Below, piece after piece: positions 48,246-61,500 of a stretch of 64,000 nucleotides of DNA. The position numbers and the translations under genes were made by a program. The DNA comes from Pascua guehoae. Lineage: Eukaryota > Basidiomycota > Tremellomycetes > Trichosporonales > Trichosporonaceae. Below the pieces are notes generated by a model. That model had not been told where the DNA came from, did not search any database, and worked only from the letters and a program-made list of their open reading frames with translations. Each line of letters begins with the position of its first letter. Within the stretch, counting starts at the first letter, position 1. The DNA is taken from assembly GCA_001600415.1 (NCBI GenBank), contig BCJX01000016.1:746646-810645 (forward strand), read 5' to 3'.

Positions 48246-48464
48246 TACAGGTGTGTCCGAAAAGTCATGAGACTACCAATGAAGCTCCGGTACACGCACG
48301 GCGCGTATACAGCGCCTCGCGCAGGACATGTGGGATCTAACAAGCAGGAAACACCAGTGTGCCCACTAGCCATGCCATTACATTGATCTGGAGAATGTCC
48401 CTGCGCAAATTGGACCAGACCGAGCTCAAAGTGGTCGTCTCAAGAATTTCCAGACATACCTGTA
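48246..48464. mobile_element. Tc1/mariner-type MITE 1
   Basis: A 215-base element (48248-48462) is flanked by TA on both sides. Its left end, CAGGTGTGTCCGAAAAGTC followed by GAGAC, is repeated inverted at the right end as CAGGTATGTCTGGAAATTC followed by GAGAC. The terminal inverted repeats run about 45 bases with mismatches. There is no transposase, so it is non-autonomous. CAGG ends and a TA target duplication are typical of the Tc1/mariner superfamily. Confidence 0.75.
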
Positions 48465-49265
48465 GTTGAGTGCGCACGAGCTGATAGATCGATGGAAGGC
48501 CGAGTGCGCGGCGTGAGCACCACGCTACAGCGCGCGCTCGAGGCTCGACTCTCTTCGACGGTCAGCGGGAGACTGGCAAACGCTCGTCGCCATCTCACCT
48601 CCCACTCGCGGAGACTCGACGAGACGTGGTGTTGAAATAGTGCACGCGTGTGTGCACGAGCGAATGTTCGGCGGCACGGCATGCGGCGAGGTTCGAGCCG
48701 CTTTGAAAGGACAGTGGGCGCCTGGCAATGGCTAGTCGCCATCTCACCTCAACCATTGCCCAGAGACTCTACGAGCAGTGGTGCAGAGGTAGCCAAAGGC
48801 GCGAGTTGAAATAATGCGCGCAAGTGCGCACGAGCGTATGTGCTGCGTTGCGAGGTTCGAGCCGCTTAGAAAGGTCAGCGGGAGACTGGCAAAGGCTCGT
48901 CACTACTTCACCTCCACTATACAGGTGCGACCGGAAAGTATGGAGACTGCCACGTTGAGCTCAGTCGCACAGGAAATGCACGAATATGTAAAGTAGGGAC
49001 TGCACGCTGTCTCCTACCGTTGTCCCGAGATGGTGGTCCTTGATGTAAGTACGTGGTGGATAACAGGACAAGTGCTTGACCAGAATATCGGTCAGGTTAC
49101 CATGATGCACTGCTTCCTCCTCGTACCATTGGATTGGTGGAGAGTGTCCATGCTCAACATCGTGCCGGACCAAGCTCAGCGTGGCAGTCTCAATTACTTT
49201 GCAGTTACACCTGTCCTTGCGAGACTCTACGAGGCGGGGCACAGAGACAGCCAAAGGCGGAGGCA
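48465..49265. repeat. tandem duplication of a ~155-bp unit, third copy split by a MITE
   Basis: Units begin at 48561, 48711 and 48874, with a partial unit before 48561. Each has a start related to GTCAGCGGGAGACTGGCAAA, then TCACCTC, GAGACTC-ACGAG, GTTGAAAT, GCACGAGCG and GCGAGGTTCGAGCCGCTT. The third copy is interrupted after TCACCTCCAC by MITE 2 and resumes with GCGAGACTCTACGAGG. The GGTTCGAGCC part resembles a tRNA B-box, but no tRNA fold was found. Confidence 0.7.
48920..49213. mobile_element. Tc1/mariner-type MITE 2
   Basis: A 292-base element (48922-49213) whose left end is CAGGTGCGACCGGAAAGTAT, then GGAGACTGCCACG. The right end, inverted, is CAGGTGTAACTGCAAAGTAA, then TTGAGACTGCCACG. 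The inverted repeats extend about 47 bases. TA precedes the left end; the right flank is TC, so one target-site copy has mutated. It is related to MITE 1 in its termini but longer inside. There is no coding capacity. Confidence 0.75.
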
Positions 49266-50727
49266 GTGTTGCGGTCGAGGCACGGCCCGGGGATCAGTAG
49301 AAGCGGCAGGCGAAGTGGTAGGGTTGGCCGAGGAGCAGCGTTGGCGGCTGGTCGCGATCAGTGACCTGGTCAAGTCGACGGTCAAGTCTACGACGACGCG
49401 CAAAGTCTGCTTGCTAGACCCGTTGTCGGGGCATGCACAAACCTACAACCCGACGGGCAACCCAGCCAACGCGGTGTCGGAGTGGGAATGCGGGCAAGTA
49501 CGAGAAAGCGGGGCTGGTTGGGGGAGCATGCGGTAAGCTGGGGTCAAGGTCGTGATGAGGGGGTGAATGGGCACCAGGGGTTTGGGAGTGTAGAGGGAGG
49601 TTGTGAATGCGCCACGCAATGGCTGACGTTGAGGGGGTTGAGGCTGAGGAATGATAGCCACAAGCGGCACCCCAGGGGACACGTAGCAGGATATCGGCCT
49701 GGTTTGGAGACTGTAGAGGGAGGTTAGGTTGTCAATGCACCACGCACTGGGCGATGTTGAGGCCAAGGCTGAGGCTCACTGGGCTCACTGGGCTCTGCTA
49801 CCCATGGGGCGATCAATCCAATGGCAAGTGGCCACACCAAAATACTGTGTGCTGTGCACTTCCTCCGAGCGGACGTGTATATGAACGAAACCTACACGAT
49901 CCCGAGCTTATGACAGTGCCAGACCTTTTCAGACACCTGCACGGGGAGGCAAACACCAAACGACTCGACTGACGTGCTCGAGCACCGACTTCGATGCCTA
50001 GACGAACAGCTACGCCTGGGTGACGGCAAAACACAGACGACACGTCCCAGCCATCACGGGCCAGGTTGCAGGATGGCATACTGTACACGCTAGAGTTGAA
50101 GAATGACTAGCAAGTAGTAAAATTACTGCACCCTGGGGTTTGGGCGCTGCGCCGCGCCAGAGATATCAGAGACTCTCAATATTGTGGGGCGCTTCTAACC
50201 CCAAGGTCAGTCGTCAGACGTCTCCTATGGCTCACACGAGCGACACGTCGGTCGCTGGCGAGCGCGCTGGTTTGTGTTTCAGGATGGAATTACAATGTCA
50301 TCCAGCATGCAATGCGTACTATAGATCATGGGCTGTGGCAGCCCCTCCGACATGTTCTTCACCCCGACGCCTCCGCAGCCCAGGCATTGGCACCTGGCGA
50401 GGGGAGACGTGCTTGGGCTACTGGCCGTCGTAGCCAGCTGCATGCCCCGCAGTTTTGATGTGTCTGCGTTGTCAGCTTCGGTAACATAGCACATCATCAA
50501 CGCCAGGCTGGGTAAGATCAACCAAACACATGACCAGCACGGATACAATGACACTGCACCCAAGATGGGCCGGCGGCTACGACTCGCCAGCAGCGCCTCG
50601 CCGGGCTCTCAGGCTCCAGGACATTGTCAAGAAAGACACGCACCCAAAAAAAACCCTCCGCCTTCTCCCGCGTACAGCGCCCATTTACATCGGGTCGGGG
50701 CACAAGTTGTCAACCACGAGTTGCGTA
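49266..50727. other. gene-free stretch with a partial duplication
   Basis: No supported gene. Two related segments occur near 49585-49650 and 49705-49780, both with GTAGAGGGAGGTT, a CACGCA motif and GTTGAGG. The end abuts the 3' end of the dioxygenase gene. Confidence 0.5.
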
Positions 50728-52552
50728 CTAGTACGCCTCGCCGGGCTTGTTTGCGTCCTCTGGTGAAATGAGGTCGGAATGCCATCGCGCTGCGACGTCG
50801 ACGTGGGCGCGTAGGCGTGACTTGAGCATGTTCTGGGGTGTGATTGGGTGAGTGTGGTTGGTGAAGGATAGGTGGGTGTGGTTGGTGAAGGATAGGTGGG
50901 TGTGGTTGGTGAAGGATAGGTGGGTGTGGTTGGTGAAGGATAGGTGGGTGAGTCGGCTAGAACGGATTGAATGCGTGTATCAACTGGTCCAACTACGCGT
51001 ATTGACGTCAACCAGTCGTAGGGATCTTAGTCTCGAAGGGGGAGGGGCGACGTCCACGCTGGGGGTGCAGTGGGGGTCTACTGGTTTGGTGACGGGGCAT
51101 TGGGGGCTGAAAGGGCTCAAAGGAGAGGTGTGAGGTAGCAGGTGGCGTCTGGGTAGAGCTCAGAAGCGGACGTCACACCAAGTTGGGCCATTATCAGGCT
51201 GACACGGCTTGTCAGGCCGCGTAGGTCTCCCTTTACGACGGGACTGGGTGCCACACCGGTCACGCAAGTGGATTAAACGGCCTGGAAGAAAGTCACGGCG
51301 CATTCGGCGTCTTTGGGACACTGGGAAGCGTTCGCGAATGAAGGGCAGGCAGAGGTAACCGGGCTTGTTGTGCCAAGAACAGTCACGAAAGGGAGAAATC
51401 GAACGGAATCCCAAGACCAGTGAGCTGACCTCGGCCACAGCAGGCCCGGTTACGTCTTCGGTACACAGCCCGATTCCCAATGCAATCTCGCTTGACTGTA
51501 AACACGCCTTGTCCAATCCCCCCCACCCAGGACAGCACTTGAATATCCCACCGACACCACGAGGACCGACGGCAGACTCCACTTACCTGACCGTAGAGAT
51601 TATGAATGGGGTTATTGGGATCCTGGGACACCCCCGTGCCCTTTCCCTCCAGTATGCGCATGGCGGGGAGCCTGGCGTCGAGGGCGGGGTTGAAGAAGAA
51701 TGGGACGCTGATGCGGTCGCGCTCTGTGGAGACGACACGGTGGACGGTGGCCTTGAGGTACCCCTGCGTGGCGTACTCTAGCATTTCGCCGATATTGACG
51801 ACAAACGCGCCTGGGATGGGGGGCGCGTCGATCCAGACCGAGTTGGCGCGGTCGCCATTCCCACTCTGGGGGCTACTCTGTGCGAGCTCGACCTGGAGGC
51901 CGCTACTGCCGGGCTCGATCCAGAGGAGGGTCACACACCCTGCGTCCTTGTGGGGGCCTACGCCCTGGTCGGACTGGTCGGCCGCGATGCCCGGATACCG
52001 CACGATTTTGAGCAGGTAGAACGGGTCCCCGAACGACTTGTCAAAGTAGCCCGGGTCCTCGCCGAGCGCCTCGGCCCATGCCCGGAGGAGGCGGCGGGCT
52101 GCGGCTTCGAGTTTGCTAATCCACTCGTCGACGACGGGGCGGAGCTCGGGTAACCCCTCGGGCCACTGGTTGGGCCCGCGCAGCCGGTCGAGCGGCGTGT
52201 GGTTGCCCCACTCGGACTGGGGCAGGGCCGGGTCTTCGCGCGCAATGTCGATTTGTTCGCGCCAGTCCACTTTTCCCCGTGTACGCTCACCCCCCACGCG
52301 CGTGAAGCCACGGAAATGCGGCGAGTTTACCATTTCGATCGCCGCCTTGTCGCTCTCGGGGAGCGCAAAGAGCCCGCGCGCCGCGGAGAGCATGCGTGAT
52401 TCCAGATCGGACGTCACGCCCGTGCCCCGCAGGTAGAAGAAGCCCAGCGAGTGCGTCGCGGCGCGCAGCGCGGCGCGGAAGGCGGCCGCGGAGTCGGGCC
52501 CCGCGTCCAGGTCGGTCAGGTCAAGGATCGGGAGCGTGGACGTGAGTGTCAT
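50728..52552 (-). CDS. 2-oxoglutarate/Fe(II)-dependent dioxygenase (isopenicillin-N-synthase-like)
   Basis: Exons in minus-strand order: 52552-51587 and 50832-50728, giving 356 residues, normal for the family. The N-terminal DIOX_N region starts at LPILDLTDLD and includes GFFYLRGTGV and HFRGFTRVG. The oxygenase core has Fe ligands H201 and D203 (in GPHKDAGCVTLLW) and H271 (in KATVHRVV), and the 2-oxoglutarate-binding R280-x-S282 (RISVPFF). The last exon encodes NMLKSRLRAHVDVAARWH and ends EDANKPGEAY, and it joins in frame after NPIHNLYGQ. The 754-base intron between them contains a four-copy 24-bp repeat; without splicing, the frame would run into unrelated sequence. The substrate is unknown; fungal members oxidise many small molecules. 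Confidence 0.
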
Positions 52553-55500
52553 CGTGGGTGGAAAGCGCGACGACACGGGCGAACACGTATGAATGTGTTG
52601 TACAAGCTTGCACAACTCAGATGCTCGCGCATGGCTTATGAGCCTTTGGTGTCGCCGCCCACCCGCTGGTCGATACGAGGTGGACACACTCTTGTCGTGA
52701 AGGCGTTGAGCCGACATGACGTGATTTGTCGGTAATGTCCGTCGACGTTGACGCCAATCTATTGGCGTGCATAAGCGAGGCCAACGAGGCGACTGATTTC
52801 CAACTCGCGACGCACGGATGCACCTGCAGCATAGAGCACGCGTGCAACAGCACGCACAACTTCGCATTTGTTGGCGTAGCACATGCCGGACGTCCGTTGC
52901 ATCGGGTGACAGCTCAAAGTCGCTCTGCGGTTGCGCGGTGGGATCACCCAAAGGCAGTGCCCACCGACGCCGCGGTCCGGAAAAGCGCCCCAATCCCCGT
53001 TCCGTGCAAGGTCTTGTGTGCCAAACGCCCGCAGAACAGTTGCATATGGCATTACCTACAATCTACAAATACCTCTCAGCCAGCAAGCTAGGTCTGGCCA
53101 CCTGCGTATGACTCTCAACGCCTCCTACAGCCTGAGCGTGTCAGTGTCCTGCAGCCACCTGCATCCAGCGGCAATGGCCATGGCGGATGGCCACGCGTCT
53201 GGCCTAATATCAACTCACCTTTTGCTCGTCGTCTCGGTTCTTTTCACGTTGGATTGGTTCGCCACACTCTCTCTTTTGGTCGTTTCCATTCTAGAAGAGC
53301 TTGGCAACGGTCGCCTCAAGCTCGGCGGCAGCCCCGCCGACTTGGTCGCGCAGCCAGCCCTCTGCCTTGTCGACGAGCATCTCCCACGCCTCCTTGTCGT
53401 TGGCGAGCTTGTTCTTAAAGTATGCGATCGCGCACGCCGTTGCGAGAATGTCGTTCTTGGCGGGGTGTGCGGCCACAACATCTGGCAGCGGGATAATAGA
53501 CGCCACAGGCCACGAAAGGTCAAGGACAGCCTCAAAAGTGGGGTTCCACGACCAGCTCCCCACAAAGGTCTGCAGCGAGGTGAGGTCATGCAGAGCATCG
53601 CCAGTGGCACGGCTCGCCGGAGCGGAAGGCGCACTCGCGGCGCTCTCCAGAGCATAGCCGCGGGTAAGGCTTGATAAATCTTCCATGCTCTCTTCCCATT
53701 CGTCGCCGTATTGGTTGTCGTTCAGACCGCCTAGTTCAGCATAGCCGTCGTAGTTGATGCCGGCCGGAATAAGGCCAGGAGAAGTAGGACCACTGCAACG
53801 GAGAGCAGGGGACTCAGCCATAGCAGGACAAGCAGGAGCAGGTGCTGGCTGGGGTGGCGGAGGTGGAGGGGCAGGGGGCTGGAGTGACGGGGGTGGAGGG
53901 GCACGGCCCCTAACAGGCCTAGCAGCGTATGCGCCCCCTCCTCCCACGCTGCCAAAAAGGCCGCCGGGAGCCATACCTGTTTGCTGTTGCTGCTGATGGT
54001 GCGCTCCAAACAAGCCCGCAGACGACCGAGAAACTGCCCGTGTGGGAGCCATAGAATAGGCAATACCACCGACCATCCCGTGGGGCACACTACCACCAAA
54101 ACCAGAGGCAGAGCCATAAGATCCAGAACGAGGGGCCGAGCGCTTGCGGTGTGCAGGAGCACCCATTTGGACTGTCGAGAACGCCATTTTCTTCTGAAAA
54201 GGTCAGCCATTGCGGGACCCTTCACATCCACACTCTTCACTTCCCCACCTTCCACCTCGACAAAAGCTGATCCCCCCAAGAGCGCCGGCCCAAAAGGGCG
54301 GCGCCCAAAGAGGAAGCCCCCCAAAGCTCCTTCCCGTTGTCCGAATAGTCACGTACCTGTGCAGCGTGAGGCATGGGAGTCGCCTTGGGCTTTGCCTCAT
54401 TGTCCTCGATCTTGACCTCATTGCCGTCGTGTTCCTGGACAGCCACAAACGAGCACCACTTGCCGGAAACCTGGTACTTTTCACCGAGTCGGACTGCCTC
54501 GCGCTCGACCATGTCCGAGAAGCGGCCCTCGTACTTTGTCTTGAGGAGCTTGCCGTCGGCGTCCTTGGCAAACGAGAGCCAACCTCGGCCCTCTTCGAGC
54601 TCCTTGACCTCCTTGCGGGCCGCGAGCTGGTGGATAGTAGAAGACTTGTCGGCAAGGATAGTGACGGGGATCTCGAGCTCGAGGTCGCCGTATGCAGATG
54701 TGCCCTTGAGGACAACCGATTTGGGCGTCTGGTCGGGAGTCTGGTCGGACAGCATAACGTAGACCGTCGTACGGTTGAATGGGAACAGCGGGGGAATGTT
54801 GAACGGCGCTTGGATGTAGCGCGGGACAGTGACAGCGGGCAGATGAGCAAACTTGTCCTCGACTTGGTTGTCGGGTTTGGGGTCGTCCTTGTCGGCGTCA
54901 CGGCTGAACAAGGAGATGATTTTCTTAGTCGGCGACTTTCTACCCTTTGACTCTGACCCGGTCTTGGCGGCGTATGCGGGCGGTGCCGTGTCCTTGATGT
55001 CCATGTCGGCAACCTTTTCGACGAGCTCAAAGTCGTCGTCCATTTCCATGTCCGAGTCCTTGGCCGTGTGGTACTTGATTTCAAGCCTGTAGTCGCTAAT
55101 GTGCGGGAAGAGCGAGCCCTTGAGCATGCGAACCACTTTCTTGTTCATGTTTTCATTGGAGGCAACGGTCTGCGAAAAGCCGTTACCCGCGCGGGCCACG
55201 CCTTCGATGAGCGACGAGCTCGCACCCTCGCCGACGCCCAGCGTGAACACGCGGATTGCGCCCTTGCTCTTGCCGACCTCTTTGTTGATGAGATCGAAAA
55301 GCTGCTCCTGGGCGTAGATTTCGCCGTCGGTCAAGCAAAACACTTCGAGGTTTAGATCCGAGTACCGCTGCTTGAAGGTTGCCTTGAATGGCTCGTACAT
55401 TTCGGTACCGCCAAAGTTGGCGGAAAACGTCTCGACGTGGGCGACGGCCTCGTTGAGCGACTCTTGGCTGTACGTCTTGGAGCGGTTCCAAAGGAACGAG

Positions 55501-58500
55501 AACGAGGTGCCAAAGCTGCAAATGTTGAATTTTACGCCCACAGGGAGCGACTTGAGAAAGATCAAGAGGGCAGCCTTGAGCTCGGGGATCGTGTTGTACA
55601 TGCTTCCGCTGCGGTCGCAAATGAATACAATCTCGGGCTTTTCAGCTGGCAGCGAAAACTTGGGGACCAATGTGGTCATGAGCGCTCGCTGGTGTGGAAT
55701 GGTCGGGTGCGTCTCGAGGACTGCAGAGGGCTCCCCAAGGTTGGTGGCGACCACTTGGAGAACAAAGTCGGCTTCGAGGTGGCCCTGGGGCATCGACAGC
55801 GTCGCCGAGGCTTTGCGAAGCGACGGATCGGCGTTGGGGGCAGTCGAAGTGGTGCCAATGGTAACCGAGAGCGGGTGGGTGGGCGATTGGACCGACTTGA
55901 TTGCCGAGCCCTCTGGCATTTCAACGTCAACAGACATTTCCATGCCCTCTTCCTTGACGGCATGGGGCGCGTCAGACTGGAGACTCATGGCCGAGCCATA
56001 TCGCGGGGCAATCTTGGTCGGGATGGTGAAGCGGACACCATCGACCTCGGCGTCATGCTTGAGCTCGCCCAGGTACGTAATCTCGACGTTGACAGTCCCC
56101 TTGGCCGGGACGTTGCCCAGGATGGTCGTAAAGACATCGGCGGCCTCGAGAGACTGTTCAAAGAGGCCCGCAACCTCGCCCCGGTCGGTGGCCTCCTTGA
56201 AGATTTCCTTGGCGCGTTGTCGTTCACGGACGACGCCCTTGATGACACGTGACCCAATGGTACATGTAAAGCCGACGACCGAAACGCCGTCGTACAGAGG
56301 GAAGACGTAACGGAGTTCGTCGAGGGACTTGTCCAAGGGGTTGACAAAGGTCTGAGTGATGGTGGTGCGGGAGGTGGTGGCGAGAATGGTGGTGTGGGCC
56401 CCCGCCTTGACGCGGCTAAGGTAGCGGGGCTCTCCTTGGAGAATGATGCAGCACCCCGCGTAGACCGTGGTGCGGTAGGGGTGGTGGTAGGAGTGGTACA
56501 TTGTGGCTTTGAGCTGAGGCGATGGCAGTGGCCGGAGTGGGCGAGTGGTATAGGGGGGTTGATAGGGAGTGAAGAAAGAGCATGAGAAAGAGAAGAAAAG
56601 CAAAGGAGGGGGTACGAGTGGCGGATACTTAAGTAGGACACGATCCGCAGTCCGCTCTGGGTGAGTCGACCTGTGCGGGTTGCTGCCAAGAGCAAGTGCT
56701 CGCACGGACCCAGATCAGCAGATCGAGGCAGTGCAGGTCGAGGCCCAGTTGGCCAGTTACTGTGCGAGCGTAGCGAGCAGTGTACCGATCGTACCGAAGA
56801 AGTGGACTGTATGGCTGTGTGTGGTGTGTGTGTGGTGGGTGGGTGGATGTGTGTATAGTGTAGTGTGTGCTGTGCGTGCTGGTTGGGTGTACCTGGGTGG
56901 CAAAACGGGCGACAACTATTGCCTGGTTGCACCGGATCCGAAACAATCGACCATTGGCGGAATGTGATTGGTTCCCATGGGTTCAGGGTTCAGGGTTTCG
57001 GGGCGAGGAATGTGAGGTCTTGGTAAGAGATCTTGGGGGAAGGCGGGGACCACATTGTGTCCTTGGTCGCGTGCTAACCACGTGGCTCTCATCCTGGGCA
57101 CGTCCTTTGGAACATTCAAAACCACTATCGATTGTTCGTTCTCCAGCTACCTACGTCTCTACTCGACACTATTCTGGCACACTTGCCCGACAAATAATGT
57201 CACGAGCACGACCATCCCTCACCCGAGTCGACCACCCAAGCAATCCCAGACTCCGCGTTCTGGTGCCAGAGGCGATGCGTGCATTGGGATTTGCACATTT
57301 ATCCCCAGAGAATGAGGATTTGCCATATTGGAGGTTGGTCCTTTCCAGTCCTTTCCACCTATTCCTCCTACTCACTTTGACAGAGCCCCAGTCGTCCTTG
57401 CGTGCGACCAATGCAAGGAAAATAATCAAGACTGCATTGGAGAAGCTCTCACAGACTGGGACTACCATGGGGGGAAATTCTGGCGCCGGTCGTGCAACAG
57501 CTGCAAGGAAGCAGAGAAGGCAGAAGAGAAGGCAGCGAGGAAGGCAGCGAGAAAGGCATCGTGGGGAAAAAAAGGAGTGCAAGAAGAGGAAGTACAGGAA
57601 TTGTTGGAACAGTGTACGAAAGTGTACTGCACTCAAGATAGATTCCTGTGGAGGGAGGCATTGAACGCGGCCGGGATTGCCTGGCACAAGGACGAGCATT
57701 GGTGGGTTCCTGCGAGGATGGACGACTACGTGAGTAGCTGCCTGGTACGCTTCTCGCTCGGGGGTCGTCGCCCCAGTACCACAATCAACCCCCCCCCCCC
57801 CCCCGACGGCAACTCACCCTGCCGTAAGCCCAACGGTGCAGAGGCTGACGGCAAGCAGTCTCACGGAGGTGATGGACAATCCGCTCCACCTGATGCCTTG
57901 CCCGCTGCCACTCCACCCGCTGTCTCTCCCGCCACTCCTCCCGCCATTCCTCCCGCCGAGGCCGATCGGCTCAAGCGCTTGGAGGCCGAGAGTACCGAGC
58001 TACAGCAGCTTCAATCCCTTGCTTGGCGTGCCAGCAGCGACCGCGCCAGTAGCGACCGCGCCCAAGCAGGTGGCTCAGCCTCCGACGTGGACGGCGAGCT
58101 CGCGAACGATGGCAACTATGGAGACGCATCCTCCGAACCGCGATCGTACCCATCCAGCCCGTCCCCTCCTCAAGGCGTCATTAACAAACATGCCACAGAC
58201 AGGCGGCCTCCGGGAACGCCGCCTCACCCCACCCCTGCCCAAAGCGTGACACCCATTGGGGGCACAAACGCCGACACTTCCCATGGCCGCCGGCCGCCCA
58301 ACCAACTGAAAGGGTGGCGCTCTCCGGAGGGCTACGGCATCCAAAGCCTTGACCGGAAAGAAAGAAGCCGCCCAATGTCCATGTCCCACCATCCTGGTGT
58401 TTTCCCCGTGACGAAAGCGCTGAGCGATCTATGCCGTGCCACGACGAGAGTTGTCGTCCACCTCAAGACCAAGGAAGACCTCACCGTCTTGACTAATGGT

Positions 58501-61500
58501 GTCTTCCGTCTTTCCGCAATTCTAGGCGAGAAGTACATTGATGTACGACGACTTCAGAGTCAATGTCTTCCGGAAACGGAAACGCCCGTGCACACCGAGC
58601 TCGAGGGTGACCTCCGGTACCTCTGCAACACGGTATTATCCGTTATCGACAACAGCCCAGTCGACCACGAATCGCTAGCCGCTGTTGTTGACGCTGTCGT
58701 GGGCATTGGTGCGAGATGCCTCGGCGTGGACGACGCCGTGCACAGGCTACGGCAGCAAGGCGTTGCCCTACGCCGTAGTCACCGGTCCCAGAAGAGAAGA
58801 AAATTGGGGGACTGGGTTCGCCACAAACCCGGCTCCCCTGGCCAACCAACCCAACTCAACAACTCGGCGCCCCTGGGGGGGCGCCGGGTCACAAACCCCC
58901 AAAACACTCTAAAGGCGACGCACCCCAGGAGGGCGTCGCCTAAGAAACCCAGCTCGCCCTCCCGTGCGACGGCCCCCCGGACGGCGTCGCCCAACAAAAA
59001 ACCCCAACTCATTCAGAACGTCGGTGCGGCGTCGTCGCCATCGAAGTCGCCATCGAAGTCCCCCCGTGACGACCGGGGTGAAGGGAGCGGTCCCTGCAAC
59101 GGCATCGACGAGGCTGTAATGACTGAAGACGGCGTCGTCACAGTGGATCGCACCGATGGCGTTGTCTCAGACGATCGGACTGATCGTGTTGTCGGAGAGG
59201 ACCGGACCCATTGCGTCATGCGGGGTTCTCCGACCGACGCAGATGCCGAGTTCGGCGATGCCTCCGCTGTGGACGCTGGGGACGCTGAGACCGGCGGGAG
59301 ACGACATGGTCGCGACCACGTCATGGAGGAGGACTCTGGGGTCTGGCTCGTCCCGGACGGTGACTCGGACGACGATGACACGCAGGACTATGGCTCGGAA
59401 GAAGACGAGGCGGACGACGATGACTCGGGAGAAGAAGAGACGGACGCGGCCTCGCGCAAAGACCGCACCGACGGGGGCACCCACTTTGTGTTAACCGTGC
59501 AGGACCTGCAAGCCACCCATGTCGCCCTCGTGGAACAAGGGCGTTACACCAGCACCATGGAAGGCATGGATTGTCGGCTGAAGCGTGCCGCGCGCGATGC
59601 AGGTGTTCAGAAGGAATACCTGATGTGGATGGTACTGGAGACGTATCCCGACGTGATGCGTCGAATCAAGCGCTCCTTCCTCACTTGCCGTGGTGACCAA
59701 AACCCCGCGTGCGACCACAACCTCGAGCGCGACCAAAACTCCGCGCGCGAAAGGCTCACACGAGCCGGGCTTAACGAGGCGAAAAGGGTCATTTTTCGCA
59801 AGAATGGCCTGTCGCATTACTCGGACAGCATACACAGACTGCTCGAGATATTTGCGAATAAGGCTGGTGTTCCCTACCAGGACCTTTTCGCCATCGTCGT
59901 GCACCAGTACAAGGATGCGCTGGCCGACCTTCTCGATGTGGAGGGCTCGCCTCACGCGCAGTCCGTACTGGCGTCTCCGAAGCGCGCTGCCGATGGTAGC
60001 GGTACGAGCGAGAGCAAGAGCGGGCGAGAAGAAGGCGGTAAACGTCGTCGACTGCGGTCTAGAACCGGGACCCCACACGCCCAACGACGAGTTTCCTGAA
60101 GGGACGCGAAGACGCCGGCGCCGCTGGCCGGGCAGCGCCCCTCCGGAGGGCGTCTCTTACCCTCGCCCGCAACTCCCCCCCCCCCCCCCCCGCCCCCTAC
60201 CCAAAGCCGCCCCCACCCCTTTGGGTAGGGGGCGAGCGTCGGGGGAGTGCTTCGGTGTGGTGGGCCAGCGCCGGGGGAGTGCTTCGGTGAGGTGAGGAAG
60301 AGTAGGGGTGGAGAATGGGGGAGGCCGGGACTCCGACTCCGGACGGTGGTGAGAGGGGAGGACCATACCCCCGTGGTAGCGAAGCCGACGATTTCTGTCT
60401 TAAATCATTGTGTACGTAGACTGTCACTTTTCATAGCGTGTGCTATCCTGTTGATATGTATATTCAGGCACGTAGCCTCGGGCGTCCTCGCACCGCCAGC
60501 ACTGAATGGGCTCCACGGACTGTCTAAGCGCGCACACAGTTGACACCGGTTGGCACGAGTCGGTTATTAACTCATATGTTTCAATGAGCCATAGAGCGAT
60601 GCTTGGAATGAGTGCCCGCACGTGCGTATTATGTAGGTTGCACGCGGCAGCTCGAGCGATGCGACGGCGCGTGTGTCCGTGCGACAGTGCGCGCGAGCCT
60701 CGAGTCCCCACAGCACAACCCCCCCCCCCCCCCCAAACACTTTAAAGGCGACACCCTCCCGAGGGGCATCGCCTAAGAAACCCAGCTCAGGCCCCCTACG
60801 GTGGTTTGGTCACGTTGGGGAAATCTAGGCAGGGTCTCCGGCCGATTGACGTGGGCACTCTAGCCAAATGGCGCCATCTAATGTACCATCTGCCTAGGAC
60901 TCAAGAGACATGGAGAATGGGTCCTCACAGCAGGGTGGTCGACTGACGACACTAGCTTGCAAAGGACGGTCTCACACGGAATGGAGAGGACCCGGGCACG
61001 ACAATTGTAATTCCCTGCTGCTTCAGAATCCGAGTTTTAGAATCCGACCCGTCCCACCCCCCCAACAACGGCCCCCATTAAACGCATGTACAATACAGTA
61101 CAGTACAAAAGCATGAGTATGAAAACTTGTACACACCCGCACCCGCCTTGGTAATGCCAGTGGAATGCGGGTAACTGGACGAAGGCGAATATTGACCGCG
61201 TGCCACACTGCCACCCTCTCTGGGTACGTTTGCCCAACTTCATGGCGGCTAGCCATCAAGGCCCACAGGCTTGGGAACAGGAGTACAAATCACCAACGAT
61301 TATGCAATTAGTTCTGCACACACATGAGTGACGGTGGACCATCGAGGGTGCCGGGGCATTGGAATTTCCATGGTGGGAATGGGGGCTCACGAGCCCAATA
61401 TTCTCGCCGAGTGGCGTGGTTTCGCTTTTCCGACACACAAACGTACGGGACTCAGAGTGACATTTGCCGTCGTGATGAGAGAGAATGTCTGGCCAGAGTA